In this document: positions 25,980-36,690 of the stretch, piece by piece
How positions within the stretch are numbered: position 1 is the stretch's first letter
Layout: each line of letters opens with the position of its first letter
DNA from: Bordetella parapertussis
GTDB lineage: Bacteria; Pseudomonadota; Gammaproteobacteria; Burkholderiales; Burkholderiaceae_B
Direction of reading: 5' to 3'
NCBI GenBank assembly: GCA_945903445.1
Contig: CAMDNZ010000001.1
Coordinates: 62,001 to 126,000 of the forward strand
Length of the DNA: 64,000 bases
The notes under the pieces: generated by a model
What the model was told of the DNA's origin: nothing
Seen by the model: the letters and a program-made list of their open reading frames with translations, nothing else
Databases searched by the model: none
Position numbers and translations under genes: made by a program

Positions 25980-26804
25980 ATGAATCAATTGCCTATCGCT
26001 CGCACGGTTTACATCGTGTCCGACAGCACCGGCATCACCGCCGAAACCTTCAGCCAGTCGGTGCTGGCCCAGTTCGAAGGCGTGAATTTCCGGCCCATTC
26101 GCCTGCCGTACATCGACTCCATGATCAAGGCCGACGATGTGGTGGCCCGCATCAACCGCAACGCGGCCGAGAACGGCGTGCCGCCCATTGTTTTCAGCAC
26201 CCTGGTCACACCGGAAATCCTGGCACGCGTACGCAACTCCCAAGGGGTGTTTTTGGATCTGTTCGGCACCTTCGTCAGCCATATCGAGCAGGCGCTGGGT
26301 TTAAAATCGACGCACTCGGTCGGACGAGGTCATAACTCGGTCAATTCGGCCAAATATCAGAACCGTATCGACGCGATCAATTTTTCCTTGGCGCACGACG
26401 ACGGTCAATTCGTGACCAATCTGGACAAGGCCGACGTCATTTTGGTGGGTGTGTCGCGTTGCGGAAAAACCCCGACCAGCCTGTATCTGGCCATGCAATA
26501 CGGCATCAAGGCGGCCAATTTTCCGCTTACACCCGACGATTTCGAGCGGACTGCCTTGCCCACCACCCTGGCGCCGCATCGCAACAAGCTGTTCGGTTTG
26601 ACCATCGCCCCGGAACGCTTGGCCGAAGTGCGTCACGAGCGCCGCCCCAACAGCAAGTACGCCACCATCGAACAGTGCCGCTACGAGGTCGCCGAGGCCG
26701 AACGGATGATGCGTCGCGCTGGTATTTCGTGGTTGTCCACCACGACGAAGTCGATCGAGGAGATATCGACGACCGTGCTGCAAAGCGTCGGCCTGGAAAC
26801 CTGA
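25980..26804 (+). CDS. ppsR: PEP synthase regulatory protein (kinase/pyrophosphorylase, DUF299)
   Basis: A 274-residue bifunctional regulator that inactivates PEP synthase by ADP-dependent phosphorylation of a threonine and reactivates it by phosphate-dependent pyrophosphorylation. It begins RTVYIVSDSTGITAETFSQS and has the P loop ILVGVSRCGKTPTSLYLA and the stretch YQNRIDAINFSLAHDDGQ. Its head-to-head placement with ppsA is the known pairing and fixes its target. The 3' end faces the rRNA methyltransferase gene, 80 bases away. Confidence 0.94.
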   Translation: MNQLPIARTVYIVSDSTGITAETFSQSVLAQFEGVNFRPIRLPYIDSMIKADDVVARINRNAAENGVPPIVFSTLVTPEILARVRNSQGVFLDLFGTFVSHIEQALGLKSTHSVGRGHNSVNSAKYQNRIDAINFSLAHDDGQFVTNLDKADVILVGVSRCGKTPTSLYLAMQYGIKAANFPLTPDDFERTALPTTLAPHRNKLFGLTIAPERLAEVRHERRPNSKYATIEQCRYEVAEAERMMRRAGISWLSTTTKSIEEISTTVLQSVGLET

Positions 26805-26884
26805 AACGGACGAATGGCCAAGTCGAGTCAGCCGGTGCCGATCGACTCGGTGCGCCGCTGATCGATTCGGCCGCCAACGACCGA

Positions 26885-27661
26885 TCAGCCCTGTCTGCGC
26901 TGGCGTCGATGCTCGAACAGGCACAGCGTGGCCGCCATAGCCACGTTCAGCGACTCGACCGCCGAACGTTCGTGATCGATGCGCACGCGGTAACGCGCAG
27001 CGCTCAACACTGCATCCGAGACGCCTTGCCCCTCGTGGCCGAATACCCACAAAGCTTCGGGCGGCAAGGCCATCGAATACAAGTCTTCGGCCTGCGCTAA
27101 TGTGGTCGCCACGACCGGCACATCGGATTCGCGCGTCAAGGCCGACAGGTCCGCGTGTTCGACGATGTCCAAGGCGAAGTGCGCGCCTTGCGCGCTACGC
27201 AACACTTTCGACGACCATGCCGCTGCGCAGCCTACCGACAGACACACCCGCCCGACTCCAGCCGCCGCGGCGCTGCGCAAAATGGTGCCAACGTTGCCCG
27301 GATCCTGCACCCGATCGAGCAATACGGCGCTGGCGATCAATCGAGTCACGGTGGGCACCGGGGGCTGCACGACGAACCGTACGCCCTGATCGGATGGGGC
27401 ATCGCCCAGGTCGTGCAAGAGCTTGGCGGGCAATGCGACGGTGCAATCGGCGGGCACTGCAGCGATCAATGCAGCGAGGCGCGGATCGTCCAGTCGGGCG
27501 GCATCGAACAGCGCGTAATCGGGAGCACCAAAGCGCTCCAGCCACGACTCGCAGACATGGGCGCCTTCGAGCAATACCGGTGCTCCAGCCCGCCCCTGTG
27601 CCTGGGCCCATTTCCGCCAGGTTTTGACCAGCGGATTATCGCGCGACTCGATGAGCTTCAT
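26885..27661 (-). CDS. SpoU/TrmH-family RNA methyltransferase
   Basis: A 258-residue SPOUT methyltransferase. An N-terminal substrate-binding domain ([19 protein letters not shown]) is followed by the three SpoU motifs: [33 protein letters not shown] and [17 protein letters not shown]. It probably 2'-O-methylates a ribose in 23S rRNA or tRNA; the exact site cannot be read from sequence. Motif 2 has HEGQG rather than NEGxG and motif 3 [12 protein letters not shown] instead of IPMxGxxESLN, mild departures. ATG 27661 overlaps the rnhB stop (ATGA). Confidence 0.86.
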   Translation of the reverse strand: MKLIESRDNPLVKTWRKWAQAQGRAGAPVLLEGAHVCESWLERFGAPDYALFDAARLDDPRLAALIAAVPADCTVALPAKLLHDLGDAPSDQGVRFVVQPPVPTVTRLIASAVLLDRVQDPGNVGTILRSAAAAGVGRVCLSVGCAAAWSSKVLRSAQGAHFALDIVEHADLSALTRESDVPVVATTLAQAEDLYSMALPPEALWVFGHEGQGVSDAVLSAARYRVRIDHERSAVESLNVAMAATLCLFEHRRQRRQG

Positions 27662-28566
27662 GCTAAAGGCGATCCGTTTGCCGGCCCCGCCGACGGCCAT
27701 CCAGCCTCAGCGCGCGCAGGCGCGACCGGATCTGCTGCTTGAGACGCCAAACCGGGCACCAGTATTCGAACGGGCGCGAAGCTGCGGCGATGCTCCGGGC
27801 ACGGCCCGTGTTCGCGTAGACGCGCCAGATGCAAGGCCGTGCCGTAGCCCTTGTGCTGATCGAAACCGTATACTGGATACTGGGCATGCAAGCGCAGCAA
27901 ATCGGCGTCGCGTGCGGTTTTGGCCAGAATCGACGCCGCCGAAATCGCCGGAACGCGCGAATCGCCTTTGACGACCGTCTGCACCGCGCAGGCTTTGAGC
28001 TTCGGCGCCTGATTGCCATCGACCAATGCCAACAGCGGTCGAACGTGCAAGCCCGCCATGGCACGTTGCATCGCCAAAAACGTGGCTTGCAGGATATTCA
28101 TCGAGTCGATTTCGGCAACCTCGGCCCGCGCAACACACCATGCCACCGCCTGGGCCTGGATCTGCAAAGCCAGACGCTCACGATCGGCTGCTTTCAGGAT
28201 TTTCGAATCGGCCAGCCCTTCGATAGGACGGTCCGGGTCCAGAATAACTGCGGCGGCGTATACCGCACCGGCCAGGGGCCCTCGCCCGGCTTCGTCGATA
28301 CCGGCGGTCAGCACATCGGATAGCGCGTCGTGGCCGAACATATCGCCCTGCCCCGCCCGATCGGGCAGATCCCATTGAACGACCGGCGCGAGATCGAATT
28401 TGCGTGTCGAGCCCTTCGCGCCTTGGCGTTTCGTGCCTGCCTCTTTGACCGCGACGCCTTTGGCCGCGGCCACCGGGCGCGATCGACGCACCAGCGGTGG
28501 TGGGATCACATCCGGTAGGCTGCGTACCAGGCGGCCCATCTCATCGAGATCGTCATGCACGGCCAA
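27658..28566 (-). CDS. rnhB: Ribonuclease HII with N-terminal extension
   Basis: Type 2 RNase H that removes ribonucleotides from DNA. The catalytic core starts near residue 86: [19 protein letters not shown] (Asp91, Glu92), LADSKILK (Asp120), [12 protein letters not shown] and [14 protein letters not shown]. The 302-residue frame carries about 80 residues before the core, rich in Arg, Lys and Ala and without recognisable domain, whereas the family is usually about 200 long. The start used is a TTG at 28566 with GGAGG 6 bases upstream, although that site lies inside the lpxB coding end; ATG 28341 would give a protein of normal size. It overlaps lpxB by 14 bases if the long start is right. Confidence 0.85.
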   Translation of the reverse strand: MAVHDDLDEMGRLVRSLPDVIPPPLVRRSRPVAAAKGVAVKEAGTKRQGAKGSTRKFDLAPVVQWDLPDRAGQGDMFGHDALSDVLTAGIDEAGRGPLAGAVYAAAVILDPDRPIEGLADSKILKAADRERLALQIQAQAVAWCVARAEVAEIDSMNILQATFLAMQRAMAGLHVRPLLALVDGNQAPKLKACAVQTVVKGDSRVPAISAASILAKTARDADLLRLHAQYPVYGFDQHKGYGTALHLARLREHGPCPEHRRSFAPVRILVPGLASQAADPVAPARAEAGWPSAGPANGSPLA

Positions 28567-29749
28567 CGGCCACCTCCATGATCACTTGCGCCGCCAGCGC
28601 AGGCGTGTCGCGCAACAGGGCGTGGTGAATCTCGGTGAACCGCCGCTCGACGTCCTCGCGATGAGCGTCGTCGGTCAATGCGCGCCAGGTGGCTTCAGTC
28701 AAGGCGTCGGGCGTTACATCGTCTTGAAGGATTTCGGGTACCACGAAATCGCGGGCCAGTACGTTGGGCAAGCCGATCCACGGCAGATACGGTCGATTCT
28801 GACCGGATTTCCACGCCATGATCCGGCGCATCAGCGGCGACAGGATGTAGGAAATCACCATCGGGCGCTTGAACAAGGCGGCCTCCAAGGTGGCCGTACC
28901 GCTGGCCACCAGCACGGCCGAACTGGCCTCCATGACAGTCCAAGCCACCGGCGACGATGGGCCGGAAGGCCCTGGGCGTACGCTGTCGCTGGCGATGCAT
29001 CGCAGGCCGGGAACCGGATACTTGGCCAGAATGCCTTCAAACTGGGCGCGGCGTTCGGCGTTCACCATGGGAACGATGCAGACCAGTTTGGGATCGCGTG
29101 CGACCAGCTTCTGAGCGGCCTGCAGGAACATCGGTGCCAGGATACGAATCTCCGACGATCGGCTGCCCGGTAAAATAGCCAGCACCCGCGCATCGGGATC
29201 CAGATCCAGGCGACGGCGCGCGGCGGCCCGATCGGGTTCGAGTGCAATGGCACCAGCCAGCGGATGACCCACGTAGGTGACTGGCACGCCTTCCTTGCGA
29301 TAGATTTCTTCCTCGAACGGAAACAACACCAGCATGTGCGAGACCGATTCGCGAATCTTGTGAATCCGGTCATAACGCCACGCCCAGATCGACGGACCGA
29401 CGAAATGCACGGTGGGCACCCCGGACTGGCGCAATACACGTTCGAGACGAAGGTTGAAATCTGGCGCGTCGATCCCGACGAACACCTCGGGTCGGTCGCG
29501 CAGCAAACGGTCGCGGGTTTGGCGGTAAATCGACAGCAGCGTCGGAATGCGCTTTAAGGCGTCGACATAACCGAAGACGGTCAGCGCATTCATATCGTGC
29601 GAGGACTCCAGGCCCTGTGCCTGCATATGCGTGCCGCCGATGCCGGTGAAAACAGCGTCGGATTCTCGCGCGCGGCATCCGGCGATAATGCGTCCCGCCA
29701 GCAAATCGCCGGACGGTTCGCCTGCGACCATGGCGATCTGGCGGGTCAT
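28553..29749 (-). CDS. lpxB: Lipid-A-disaccharide synthase
   Basis: A 398-residue GT19 glycosyltransferase that joins UDP-diacylglucosamine and lipid X into the lipid A disaccharide at the inner membrane. Visible signatures: [71 protein letters not shown] and [20 protein letters not shown]. Its start overlaps the lpxA stop as ATGA. Confidence 0.95.
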   Translation of the reverse strand: MTRQIAMVAGEPSGDLLAGRIIAGCRARESDAVFTGIGGTHMQAQGLESSHDMNALTVFGYVDALKRIPTLLSIYRQTRDRLLRDRPEVFVGIDAPDFNLRLERVLRQSGVPTVHFVGPSIWAWRYDRIHKIRESVSHMLVLFPFEEEIYRKEGVPVTYVGHPLAGAIALEPDRAAARRRLDLDPDARVLAILPGSRSSEIRILAPMFLQAAQKLVARDPKLVCIVPMVNAERRAQFEGILAKYPVPGLRCIASDSVRPGPSGPSSPVAWTVMEASSAVLVASGTATLEAALFKRPMVISYILSPLMRRIMAWKSGQNRPYLPWIGLPNVLARDFVVPEILQDDVTPDALTEATWRALTDDAHREDVERRFTEIHHALLRDTPALAAQVIMEVAVGRA

Positions 29750-30540
29750 GGACGGATCAATCCTCGTCCGGGCACACTTAGAAAATCGACGATCGTCTGC
29801 AAAGCCGTTCGCGCATCGGGCGCCTCGTTTTGCAAGGCCACTACCGCATCACGGGCTTCTTCCAGCTTCAAGCCGCGGCGATAGACCAACTTGTAGGCTT
29901 GCCGCAAAGCGGAGATCTGTTCGGGCGTGAACCCACGGCGGCGCAACCCCTCGGCGTTGACGCCCACCGGGGCGCAAGGATTGCCGGCAGCCAGGCTATA
30001 GGGCATGGCGTCCTGCATGAGCGAGCTGTTGCCGCCAATCATGCAATGCGCGCCAATGCGGGAAAATTGGTGAACACCGGTCAGTCCGCCCACGATGGCA
30101 TAATCGCCCATGGTGACGTGGCCACCCAACTGGACCGAGTTCGCCAGAATGGTGTGGCTGCCGATATGACAATCGTGCGCGACGTGTACATACGCCATGA
30201 TCCAATTGTCATTGCCCAGCGAGGTCAACCCGCCGTCCTGCACCGTGCCGGTATTTAGGGTGACGTACTCGCGCACGGTATTGCCGTCGCCGATGCTCAG
30301 GCGGGTCGGTTCGTCACGGTACTTCTTGTCCTGCGGTATGCCGCCGATCGAGCAAAACCGATAAAACCGGTTGTTGCGCCCAATATCGGTGTGGCCATCG
30401 ATCACACAATGCGGGCCGATATCGGTGCCCGCGGCGATACGCACATTCGGTCCGACGACGCTGTAGGGGCCCACCGACACGCTCGCATCCAATTCGGCGG
30501 CAGGATCGATCAGGGCTGTGGGGTGGATGACACCGGTCAT
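29746..30540 (-). CDS. lpxA: UDP-N-acetylglucosamine acyltransferase
   Basis: A 264-residue left-handed beta-helix enzyme, first step of lipid A synthesis. Hexapeptide repeats run from the N terminus ([20 protein letters not shown]) and the active-site region is [19 protein letters not shown] and [16 protein letters not shown]. The usual GVHQFxRIG has Ser here, a small change. The C-terminal helices hold [21 protein letters not shown] overlaps at both ends tie it to fabZ and lpxB. Confidence 0.95.
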   Translation of the reverse strand: MTGVIHPTALIDPAAELDASVSVGPYSVVGPNVRIAAGTDIGPHCVIDGHTDIGRNNRFYRFCSIGGIPQDKKYRDEPTRLSIGDGNTVREYVTLNTGTVQDGGLTSLGNDNWIMAYVHVAHDCHIGSHTILANSVQLGGHVTMGDYAIVGGLTGVHQFSRIGAHCMIGGNSSLMQDAMPYSLAAGNPCAPVGVNAEGLRRRGFTPEQISALRQAYKLVYRRGLKLEEARDAVVALQNEAPDARTALQTIVDFLSVPGRGLIRP

Positions 30541-31007
30541 TTAAGCTTCCCGGGGCGAATCGCACACATCAGTTCGGCAGAGGCGACCTCTGCGCCATCG
30601 ACCGTGGCCTTGCCTTCGTACTTGCACATCGAACGACTTAGACGAGATGCGCTGACTTCGATGACAAGTTGATCGCCCGGCACGACCGGACGACGAAAGC
30701 GGGCGTTGTCGATACCTACCAGATAATAAACCGTCCTACCGCCGTCTTGCCCGTTCACGCCGTCGGCAAACGAGAATAAGGCTGCGGCTTGCGCCATGGC
30801 TTCGGTGATCAATACGCCCGGCATCACCGGGTTGCCCGGAAAGTGTCCCTGGAAAAACGGCTCGTTGATGGAGACATTCTTGATTGCCTTGATGCGCTTG
30901 CCCACTTCGAGTTCCAGCACGCGATCGATAAGCAGCATCGGATACCGATGCGGCAGGCGCTCCAGGATCTGGGTGATGTCAAGTTGCGTGGGGACGGAAT
31001 TTTGCAT
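30537..31007 (-). CDS. fabZ: 3-hydroxyacyl-ACP dehydratase FabZ
   Basis: A 156-residue hot-dog-fold enzyme that dehydrates 3-hydroxyacyl-ACP in fatty acid synthesis and competes with lpxA/lpxD for the same pool. The active site is complete: [20 protein letters not shown] (catalytic His and Glu). [16 protein letters not shown] near the N terminus is typical. ATG 31007 chosen; the frame is open to 31088 but the extra residues do not fit the family. The ribosome site is weak, so translation may depend on lpxD read-through. Confidence 0.95.
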   Translation of the reverse strand: MQNSVPTQLDITQILERLPHRYPMLLIDRVLELEVGKRIKAIKNVSINEPFFQGHFPGNPVMPGVLITEAMAQAAALFSFADGVNGQDGGRTVYYLVGIDNARFRRPVVPGDQLVIEVSASRLSRSMCKYEGKATVDGAEVASAELMCAIRPGKLK

Positions 31008-31108
31008 GATTTGAAATATGTTGCTGCGCACGAACCGCAGCACAGGTTGATCGAGAGTTGAAACGGATACGCGGCACGGACGGCCCAAAAGGCGCGGCCG
31101 TGCCAGGT

Positions 31109-32212
31109 TCAGGTGTTGCTGCCGGTCGCGCCGCCTGCCCTCACCCGCTTACGCAGTTGAGCCAGCTGTTGGACAACCGCGGCATTTTTCTGCCACTGAG
31201 TGTGCTCGGCATAAGGATACACGCCGGTATAGCGTCCGGCATGGTTCACGTTGGAGGTGATTGCCGTCCCACCGGAGACATGGACATCGTCGGCCAAGCT
31301 AATGTGACCGGACAACATCGCCGCGCCGCCGATCGTGCAGCGCGCACCCACGGTGGTCGAGCCTGCGATGCCGACGCAGGCCGCGACGGCGGTGTGCGCA
31401 CCGATACGAACGTTATGGGCCACCATGATCTGATTGTCGAGCTTGACGCCATGGGCCAACGTGGTGTCGTCCAAGGCGCCGCGATCGACCGTGGTGTTGG
31501 CGCCGATTTCGACATCATCGCCGATGCTGACGCCGCCCAGCTGGGCAATCTTGAACCAGGCCCCTGCCTCACCGCGAGGATCGGGGGCCAAACCGAAACC
31601 GTCGGCGCCCAACACCACGCCGCTATGCAAGATGGCGCGAGCGCCCACTTTCACGCCGTGATAGAGCGTCACGCGGGCATGCAGCAGGCTGTCCGCGCCG
31701 ATCTGCGAACCTACTCCCACGATGCACGCCGGGCCCAGCACGCAACCGGCCTCGATTCGTGCGCCAGATTCGATCACGCAATGTGCGCCGATCGTGGCCG
31801 AGGGATCGACAAATGCATCGTCGGCAATGACCGCGCTGGAATGGCGGATACCGATTGGGCGCTCGATGCGCACGCTGTCGAACCAACGCGCCAAGAGCGC
31901 ATACACCATGTAGGGATGGCTGCACACCACTCGCAAGAACGCCGGCTGCTCGGGCAAAGCGGCTAGAGTCGCATCGACTTCAGGCGTGACCAGCACGGCA
32001 GCGGCGCGTGTGGCGGCCAACTGCGATTGGTAGCGAGGGTTGGATAAAAAGCTGATTTCGCGGGGACCAGCATGCGCCAAAGTACCGATGCCGGCAATTG
32101 CCGGCATCGTGTCGCGCGCGGGTGTGATCGTGCAGATCACCCCCTGTTTCGCGCAGGCGTTTAAGAGCTGATCCAGGCGGGGCGCACGGGCGCCATCCAG
32201 GATGACCGGCAT
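31109..32212 (-). CDS. lpxD: UDP-3-O-(3-hydroxyacyl)glucosamine N-acyltransferase
   Basis: A 367-residue beta-helix acyltransferase that adds the second fatty acid in lipid A synthesis. An N-terminal uridine-binding domain ([19 protein letters not shown]) precedes the hexapeptide repeats; the catalytic histidine is in [34 protein letters not shown] and [20 protein letters not shown] are family hallmarks. It follows skp by 9 bases, as in E. coli. Confidence 0.94.
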   Translation of the reverse strand: MPVILDGARAPRLDQLLNACAKQGVICTITPARDTMPAIAGIGTLAHAGPREISFLSNPRYQSQLAATRAAAVLVTPEVDATLAALPEQPAFLRVVCSHPYMVYALLARWFDSVRIERPIGIRHSSAVIADDAFVDPSATIGAHCVIESGARIEAGCVLGPACIVGVGSQIGADSLLHARVTLYHGVKVGARAILHSGVVLGADGFGLAPDPRGEAGAWFKIAQLGGVSIGDDVEIGANTTVDRGALDDTTLAHGVKLDNQIMVAHNVRIGAHTAVAACVGIAGSTTVGARCTIGGAAMLSGHISLADDVHVSGGTAITSNVNHAGRYTGVYPYAEHTQWQKNAAVVQQLAQLRKRVRAGGATGSNT

Positions 32213-32221
32213 GGCTGTCGA

Positions 32222-32788
32222 TCAGCGGCCCAGAGCCTGGATCACCTTGTCGGTGATGTCCACTCGCGGGTTGACCGTCACCGCATCCTGAATCACCATG
32301 TCGTAGTTTTCCGACTCGGCGATCTTTTTGATCGACGCATTGGCCGATTGGATGATGCTTTGCAGCAGTTCGTTTTGACGCGCCGCGAAATCGTCGCGCA
32401 AGGCACGGGCCTCGTTGTCGAATTGCTGTTCGGCCAGGTTGACCGCACGCTCGCGCTTCGCACCTTCGGTCTGGCTGAGGGTGGCACGGTCGCGTTGCAG
32501 GTTAGCGGCCAGCGTTTGCGCGTTTTTTTGCAGTGACTGAACCTTGCTTTCGCGCGGCTTGAACTCGGCATCCAGCTTGGCTTGAGCCGCCTTGGCGGGG
32601 CCCGATTCACGCAGGATCCGCTCGGTGTTCACGAAACCGACCTTGCTGCCTTGAGCCTGAGCTTGCACGGGCAGTGCTGCGGCTACCGAGCCCAGTACCA
32701 GCGTCGTGACGAGCGCCAACGTGCGGGCCCGGGTTGCCAAACGCTGGCTGCGGGTGGAAATAGACGTATTGACTACAGAAGCCATCAT
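32222..32788 (-). CDS. skp: Periplasmic chaperone Skp/OmpH
   Basis: A 188-residue precursor: N-terminal signal peptide ending near VQAQAQ (residue 45), then SKVGFVNTERILRESGPAKA, a long Gln/Lys/Glu/Arg coiled coil forming the trimer tentacles, and YDMVIQDAVTVNPRVDITDKV. Skp holds unfolded outer-membrane proteins for BamA, encoded upstream. The signal peptide is unusually long (about 45 residues) with the helix starting after a basic stretch. Two adjacent ATGs (32788 and 32785); AAGG stands upstream. Confidence 0.9.
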   Translation of the reverse strand: MMASVVNTSISTRSQRLATRARTLALVTTLVLGSVAAALPVQAQAQGSKVGFVNTERILRESGPAKAAQAKLDAEFKPRESKVQSLQKNAQTLAANLQRDRATLSQTEGAKRERAVNLAEQQFDNEARALRDDFAARQNELLQSIIQSANASIKKIAESENYDMVIQDAVTVNPRVDITDKVIQALGR

Positions 32789-32849
32789 GTAGAGCTCACC
32801 TTCAGGTGGTCGGACAAAGACCGTATTGTGCCACTATTTACGACGAATG

Positions 32850-32869
32850 CGCCGGCGCGAGCGCCGGCG
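32850..32869. repeat. GC-rich hairpin between bamA and skp
   Basis: CGCCGGCG (32850-32857), loop CGAG, CGCCGGCG (32862-32869): a perfect 8-bp stem in the 143-base gap. No U run follows, so it may modulate rather than end transcription between bamA and skp. Confidence 0.6.
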
Positions 32870-32931
32870 TCCTGCCCGAATTGTTATGAAAAGCAAAGAA
32901 TGCTTCCACTGCCGGCCGTCCAGGTACACAT

Positions 32932-35262
32932 TTAGAACGCAGTACCGATCTGAAACTGGAAGGCCTGAGTGTCGTCGCCCGGTTGCTTGTTAAGCGCCCG
33001 GCCGTAGGACAGTTGCAAGGGGCCCAGCGGCGATTGCCACGACAGGCCCACACCGGCCGAATAGCGCCAGCCGCACGGATCTTTCGATTCATTGTCGCGA
33101 CCCTTGGTGCAACCCAGGCCATTGCCGCCTGCGACTTGGCCGGCATCGCCGAACAAGAACCAACGCAGGGTACGATCGCGCGACGCGCCGGGGAACGGCA
33201 AATACAGCTGAACGTTACCCACCAGACGGCGCGTACCGCCCATGTAATCGCCGGTACGCGGATCGCGCGGACCCAGCGAAGCGCCGTCGTAACCGCGGAC
33301 GGTGCCGATACCGCCGGCATACACGTTTTTGATGACCGGATAGGGCTTGCTGCCATAGCTGCGGCCGTAGTCGGCCAAGCCGTTGAACGCCAATGTATAA
33401 GACTTACCTAGCGGCAGGTAGTACTGCTGATTGCCGCTGAACAAGTAGTACTGCAAATCCATCGTCGCGATATCGGCCGACAGGCTGGTGTAGGAGCCGC
33501 GGGTCGGCGCCAGAGCGCTATCGCGGGTGTCGTTACGCCAGCCGATGTTACCGATCAGCGCATTCGCGCTATCGCCGAAATCCTTGACGAAACGCTCGTA
33601 CAGCAAGGGCGAATTGTCGTAGGTGGTGATGCGGTTGTTCTCGAACGTACCGCCCAGCGTGATGCGCTGGAACTCGGTGATGGGGATACTGAAGTTGGTG
33701 CCCAAGCCGATGGCGCGAACGCGGTAATCGCCTTCGTTGCGCAAAAACGGTTCGGTCTGGCGGTAGTACAGCGACGAGGTGCGGCTGATGCCGTCGCGCG
33801 TGAAATACGGATTGGTGTGCGACAGCACCGCCGAACGGTTGCGCTTACTGGTGTTGAAGCTCAGTGTCAGGTTGTCGCCACTGCCGAATACGTTCTCTTC
33901 GCTGATACCGGCCGACAGAATCGCCCGGTCGGCCGAGCCGTAGCCCACGCCCAGGTTGATCATGCCCGTGGGTTTTTCTTTGACGTCGACGTTCACGTCC
34001 ACCTGGTCGGGCGAACCCGGCACCGGTTCGGTCTGAACATTGACTTCGTTGAAAAAACCCAAACGGTCGACACGGTCGCGCGATGTACGGATATCGCCGG
34101 CGTCGTACCAAGCCGCTTCTTGTTGGCGCATTTCTCGACGAATCACTTCGTCACGCGTGCGGGTGTTGCCCCCCACTTGAATGCGGCGAACGTAGACCCG
34201 ACGGCTGGGATCGACATAAAACGTCAGATCGGCCTCGTGTTTGGCTCGATCCAATTGTGGGTTGGGGTTGACGTTGGCGAACGCATAGCCCAATTCACCC
34301 AGGTAATCGGTAATCGCCTTGACGGTATTGTTGGTGTTGGTGGAGGAGAACGTGTCGCCAGCCTGAACCTGCACCAGTTTTTGAATTTCGCTGTCTAAGC
34401 CGAGCAGGTTGCCGGCCAGCTTGACGCTGCGCACCTTGTAGGGCTCGCCCTCGTTGATCGTGACGGTGATGAAGATGTCTTTGCGATCGGGCGAAATCGT
34501 GACCTGGGGTGGCTCGACAGTGAACTCGAGGTAGCCGCGATCGAGGTAGAACGTCCGCAGCCGATCGATATCGCCTTCGAGCTTCTCGCGCGAGTATTTG
34601 TCGGTGTTCGTGTACCACGTCAGCCAGCCCGGCGTGGTGAGGTTCATTTCCGATTCCAGGTCGCTCTGCGAGAACGCCTTATTACCGACGAAACGGATTT
34701 CGCGAATCTTGGCAACATCGCCTTCGAACACGTCAAAGCTGACGCCTACGCGGTTACGCGGCAAGGGCGTGACGGTGGAGGTCACTTCGACGCCGTATTT
34801 GCCTTTGGCCAGATACTGTTGCTTGAGTTCGAGTTCGGCGCGCTCGAGCATCGATTGATCGAAGATGCGGCCTTCACCGAAACCCACCTGGCGCAGCGAG
34901 GTGATGATGGCTTTGGAGTCGAATTCGCGCATGCCATTGAAGTTGACCGAGGCGATGGTCGGGCGTTCCTGCACGACCACCACCACGACGTTGTTCTCGG
35001 TCTGGATGCGCACGTCGCTGAAAAAGCCGGTGGCGTACAGGCGGCGAATGGCTTCGGCCGCTTCTTGCTCGGTAAAGGGTTGGCCGACCTTGACCGGCAT
35101 ATAGCCGAAGACCGTGCCAGCGTCGGTACGCTGAATACCTTCTACCCGGATGTCCTTGACCACGAAGGGCTGGAACGCATGAGCGAATGCGGGCAACAGC
35201 AATACACCCACCAAACTGGACAAGGCCCCACGCTTGGGGTTGAAAATCCGGCGAAAAGACAT
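32932..35262 (-). CDS. bamA: Outer membrane protein assembly factor BamA
   Basis: A 776-residue Omp85 protein, the core of the BAM complex. Signal peptide about residues 1-29 (AFAHA), then five POTRA domains from FVVKDIRVEGIQRTDAGTVF to about residue 430, then a 16-strand barrel ending in the C-terminal QFQIGTAF with final Phe. The family's VRGY-type motif appears in GGIGTVRGYDGASLGPRD and the preceding YGKSY/LPLGKSYTLAFNG strand is typical. Cysteine pair in GLGCTKGRDNESKDPCGW sits in a late loop. Expressed with rseP upstream and skp downstream. Confidence 0.96.
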   Translation of the reverse strand: MSFRRIFNPKRGALSSLVGVLLLPAFAHAFQPFVVKDIRVEGIQRTDAGTVFGYMPVKVGQPFTEQEAAEAIRRLYATGFFSDVRIQTENNVVVVVVQERPTIASVNFNGMREFDSKAIITSLRQVGFGEGRIFDQSMLERAELELKQQYLAKGKYGVEVTSTVTPLPRNRVGVSFDVFEGDVAKIREIRFVGNKAFSQSDLESEMNLTTPGWLTWYTNTDKYSREKLEGDIDRLRTFYLDRGYLEFTVEPPQVTISPDRKDIFITVTINEGEPYKVRSVKLAGNLLGLDSEIQKLVQVQAGDTFSSTNTNNTVKAITDYLGELGYAFANVNPNPQLDRAKHEADLTFYVDPSRRVYVRRIQVGGNTRTRDEVIRREMRQQEAAWYDAGDIRTSRDRVDRLGFFNEVNVQTEPVPGSPDQVDVNVDVKEKPTGMINLGVGYGSADRAILSAGISEENVFGSGDNLTLSFNTSKRNRSAVLSHTNPYFTRDGISRTSSLYYRQTEPFLRNEGDYRVRAIGLGTNFSIPITEFQRITLGGTFENNRITTYDNSPLLYERFVKDFGDSANALIGNIGWRNDTRDSALAPTRGSYTSLSADIATMDLQYYLFSGNQQYYLPLGKSYTLAFNGLADYGRSYGSKPYPVIKNVYAGGIGTVRGYDGASLGPRDPRTGDYMGGTRRLVGNVQLYLPFPGASRDRTLRWFLFGDAGQVAGGNGLGCTKGRDNESKDPCGWRYSAGVGLSWQSPLGPLQLSYGRALNKQPGDDTQAFQFQIGTAF

Positions 35263-35330
35263 CCTAGACTATCCTCGGTCTTACGAATTGCGACAAGTGT
35301 ACGGCGGGCTCGGCCGCCGACGGTGCGACT

Positions 35331-36668
35331 TCAGCCCAATTGGCGGGCGAAATCGTTGAAAAAAGCCAAGCCCATCAGCATCGCCAGCACGGTCAGGCCG
35401 ATGCGTTGCCCAAAAGCCAGCCACCGGTCCGAGAGCGGCTTGCCGCGCACGATTTCGATGAGATAGTACAGCAGATGGCCGCCATCGAGCATGGGAATGG
35501 GAAGCAGGTTCAAGACACCCAGGCTGATGCTGATCAGCGCCAGGTAGGCGACATAGGCCGCGATGCCGATGCGCGCGGTCTGGCCCGCATAGTCGGCAAT
35601 CGTGATCGGACCGCTGATATTGCGCCACGAGACCTCGCCCGTCAGCATGCGCCCCATCATTTTCAAGAAGAACCACGCCGTCTCGCCAGTGCGTTGCACG
35701 CCGCGCCAAATGCTTTCACCGACACCGTAGCGAACGGTCACACGCTCGATGTCGCCGCCCAGTTGAACGCCCAGGCGACCGATCTGCCGACCGGCGACCT
35801 GTTCGGACTGCGGCACCGCAGTGAGCTGAACAGACTCACCCTCGCGCAACACGGTGAGAGCCAGTGGCAGATCGCCGTGCTGTTGAATGATCTCGATCAG
35901 TTCGCGGGTATCGGGCTGTTGAACGTCGGCCACTCGCGTGATGCGGTCGCCTGCGCGCAAGCCGTCGCGCTCGCCGGCCGAACCGGCCACGACGCTTCGT
36001 ACCGTTGGATGGGGAACCGACAAGGCCAAGCCGGAATCGATCAGGGGATCTCGATCCATATCGTCGACGCCCGATGGGGGGGCCGGCAGGTTCAAGCTGC
36101 GTGCGACTGTCTTGCCGTCCTGGGTCTGTACCATCAGTTGCGATTGACCGCCTTGCGTAGCGCGGTCCAGCAAGCGCCAGCGGGCATCGTTCCACGAGGC
36201 GACTTCGACGCCATCGACTGCCACGATTCGATCGCCTCGGCTCAGGCCGGCGGCTGCGGCAGGCGTATCGATGGCGGGTTGCGCCAGTACGGCTGCCGGC
36301 TCTTGCGTGCCGGCGACGTTCAAACCTGCATACAAGACAACCGCGAGCACCAGATTGAAAATGGGCCCGGCGGCAACGATCGCCATGCGGTGACCCACAG
36401 ATTGCAGATTGAACGACTCGGCTCGCTGTTCGGGACTCGCCTGCGGCGGCGGATCGTCCTGCATTTTGACGTAGCCGCCCAAGGGCAAGGCCGACACGGC
36501 CCACTCCGTGCCCTGCCGGTCGGTGCGCCGGAACAATACCGGACCGAAACCCACCGAGAAGCGCAATACGCGCACGCCACACCAGCGCGCGACGCTGTAA
36601 TGCCCCAGCTCGTGAAAGGTAATCAGCAGACCCAAGGCAACTAGAAAGGCGAGCAAGGTGAATATCAT
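35331..36668 (-). CDS. rseP: Site-2 protease RseP
   Basis: A 445-residue intramembrane zinc protease that cleaves the anti-sigma factor RseA in the sigma-E response and clears signal peptides. The zinc motif is LLITFHELGHYSVARWCGV; the second, MLDGGHLLYYLIEI, is near the C terminus. Two PDZ domains lie between (GLSRGDRIVAVDGVEVASW and AGERDGLRAGDRITRV). Start set at ATG 36668, which puts the zinc motif in the first membrane helix; upstream in-frame codons belong to the shadow of dxr. Confidence 0.94.
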   Translation of the reverse strand: MIFTLLAFLVALGLLITFHELGHYSVARWCGVRVLRFSVGFGPVLFRRTDRQGTEWAVSALPLGGYVKMQDDPPPQASPEQRAESFNLQSVGHRMAIVAAGPIFNLVLAVVLYAGLNVAGTQEPAAVLAQPAIDTPAAAAGLSRGDRIVAVDGVEVASWNDARWRLLDRATQGGQSQLMVQTQDGKTVARSLNLPAPPSGVDDMDRDPLIDSGLALSVPHPTVRSVVAGSAGERDGLRAGDRITRVADVQQPDTRELIEIIQQHGDLPLALTVLREGESVQLTAVPQSEQVAGRQIGRLGVQLGGDIERVTVRYGVGESIWRGVQRTGETAWFFLKMMGRMLTGEVSWRNISGPITIADYAGQTARIGIAAYVAYLALISISLGVLNLLPIPMLDGGHLLYYLIEIVRGKPLSDRWLAFGQRIGLTVLAMLMGLAFFNDFARQLG

Positions 36669-36690
36669 GATGCGGAGGCGCTCCGGAAAA

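Noticed and set aside
35340..36644. 434-codon plus-strand frame opposite rseP
   Set aside because: Antisense shadow of the site-2 protease with its zinc motif and PDZ domains intact on the other strand.
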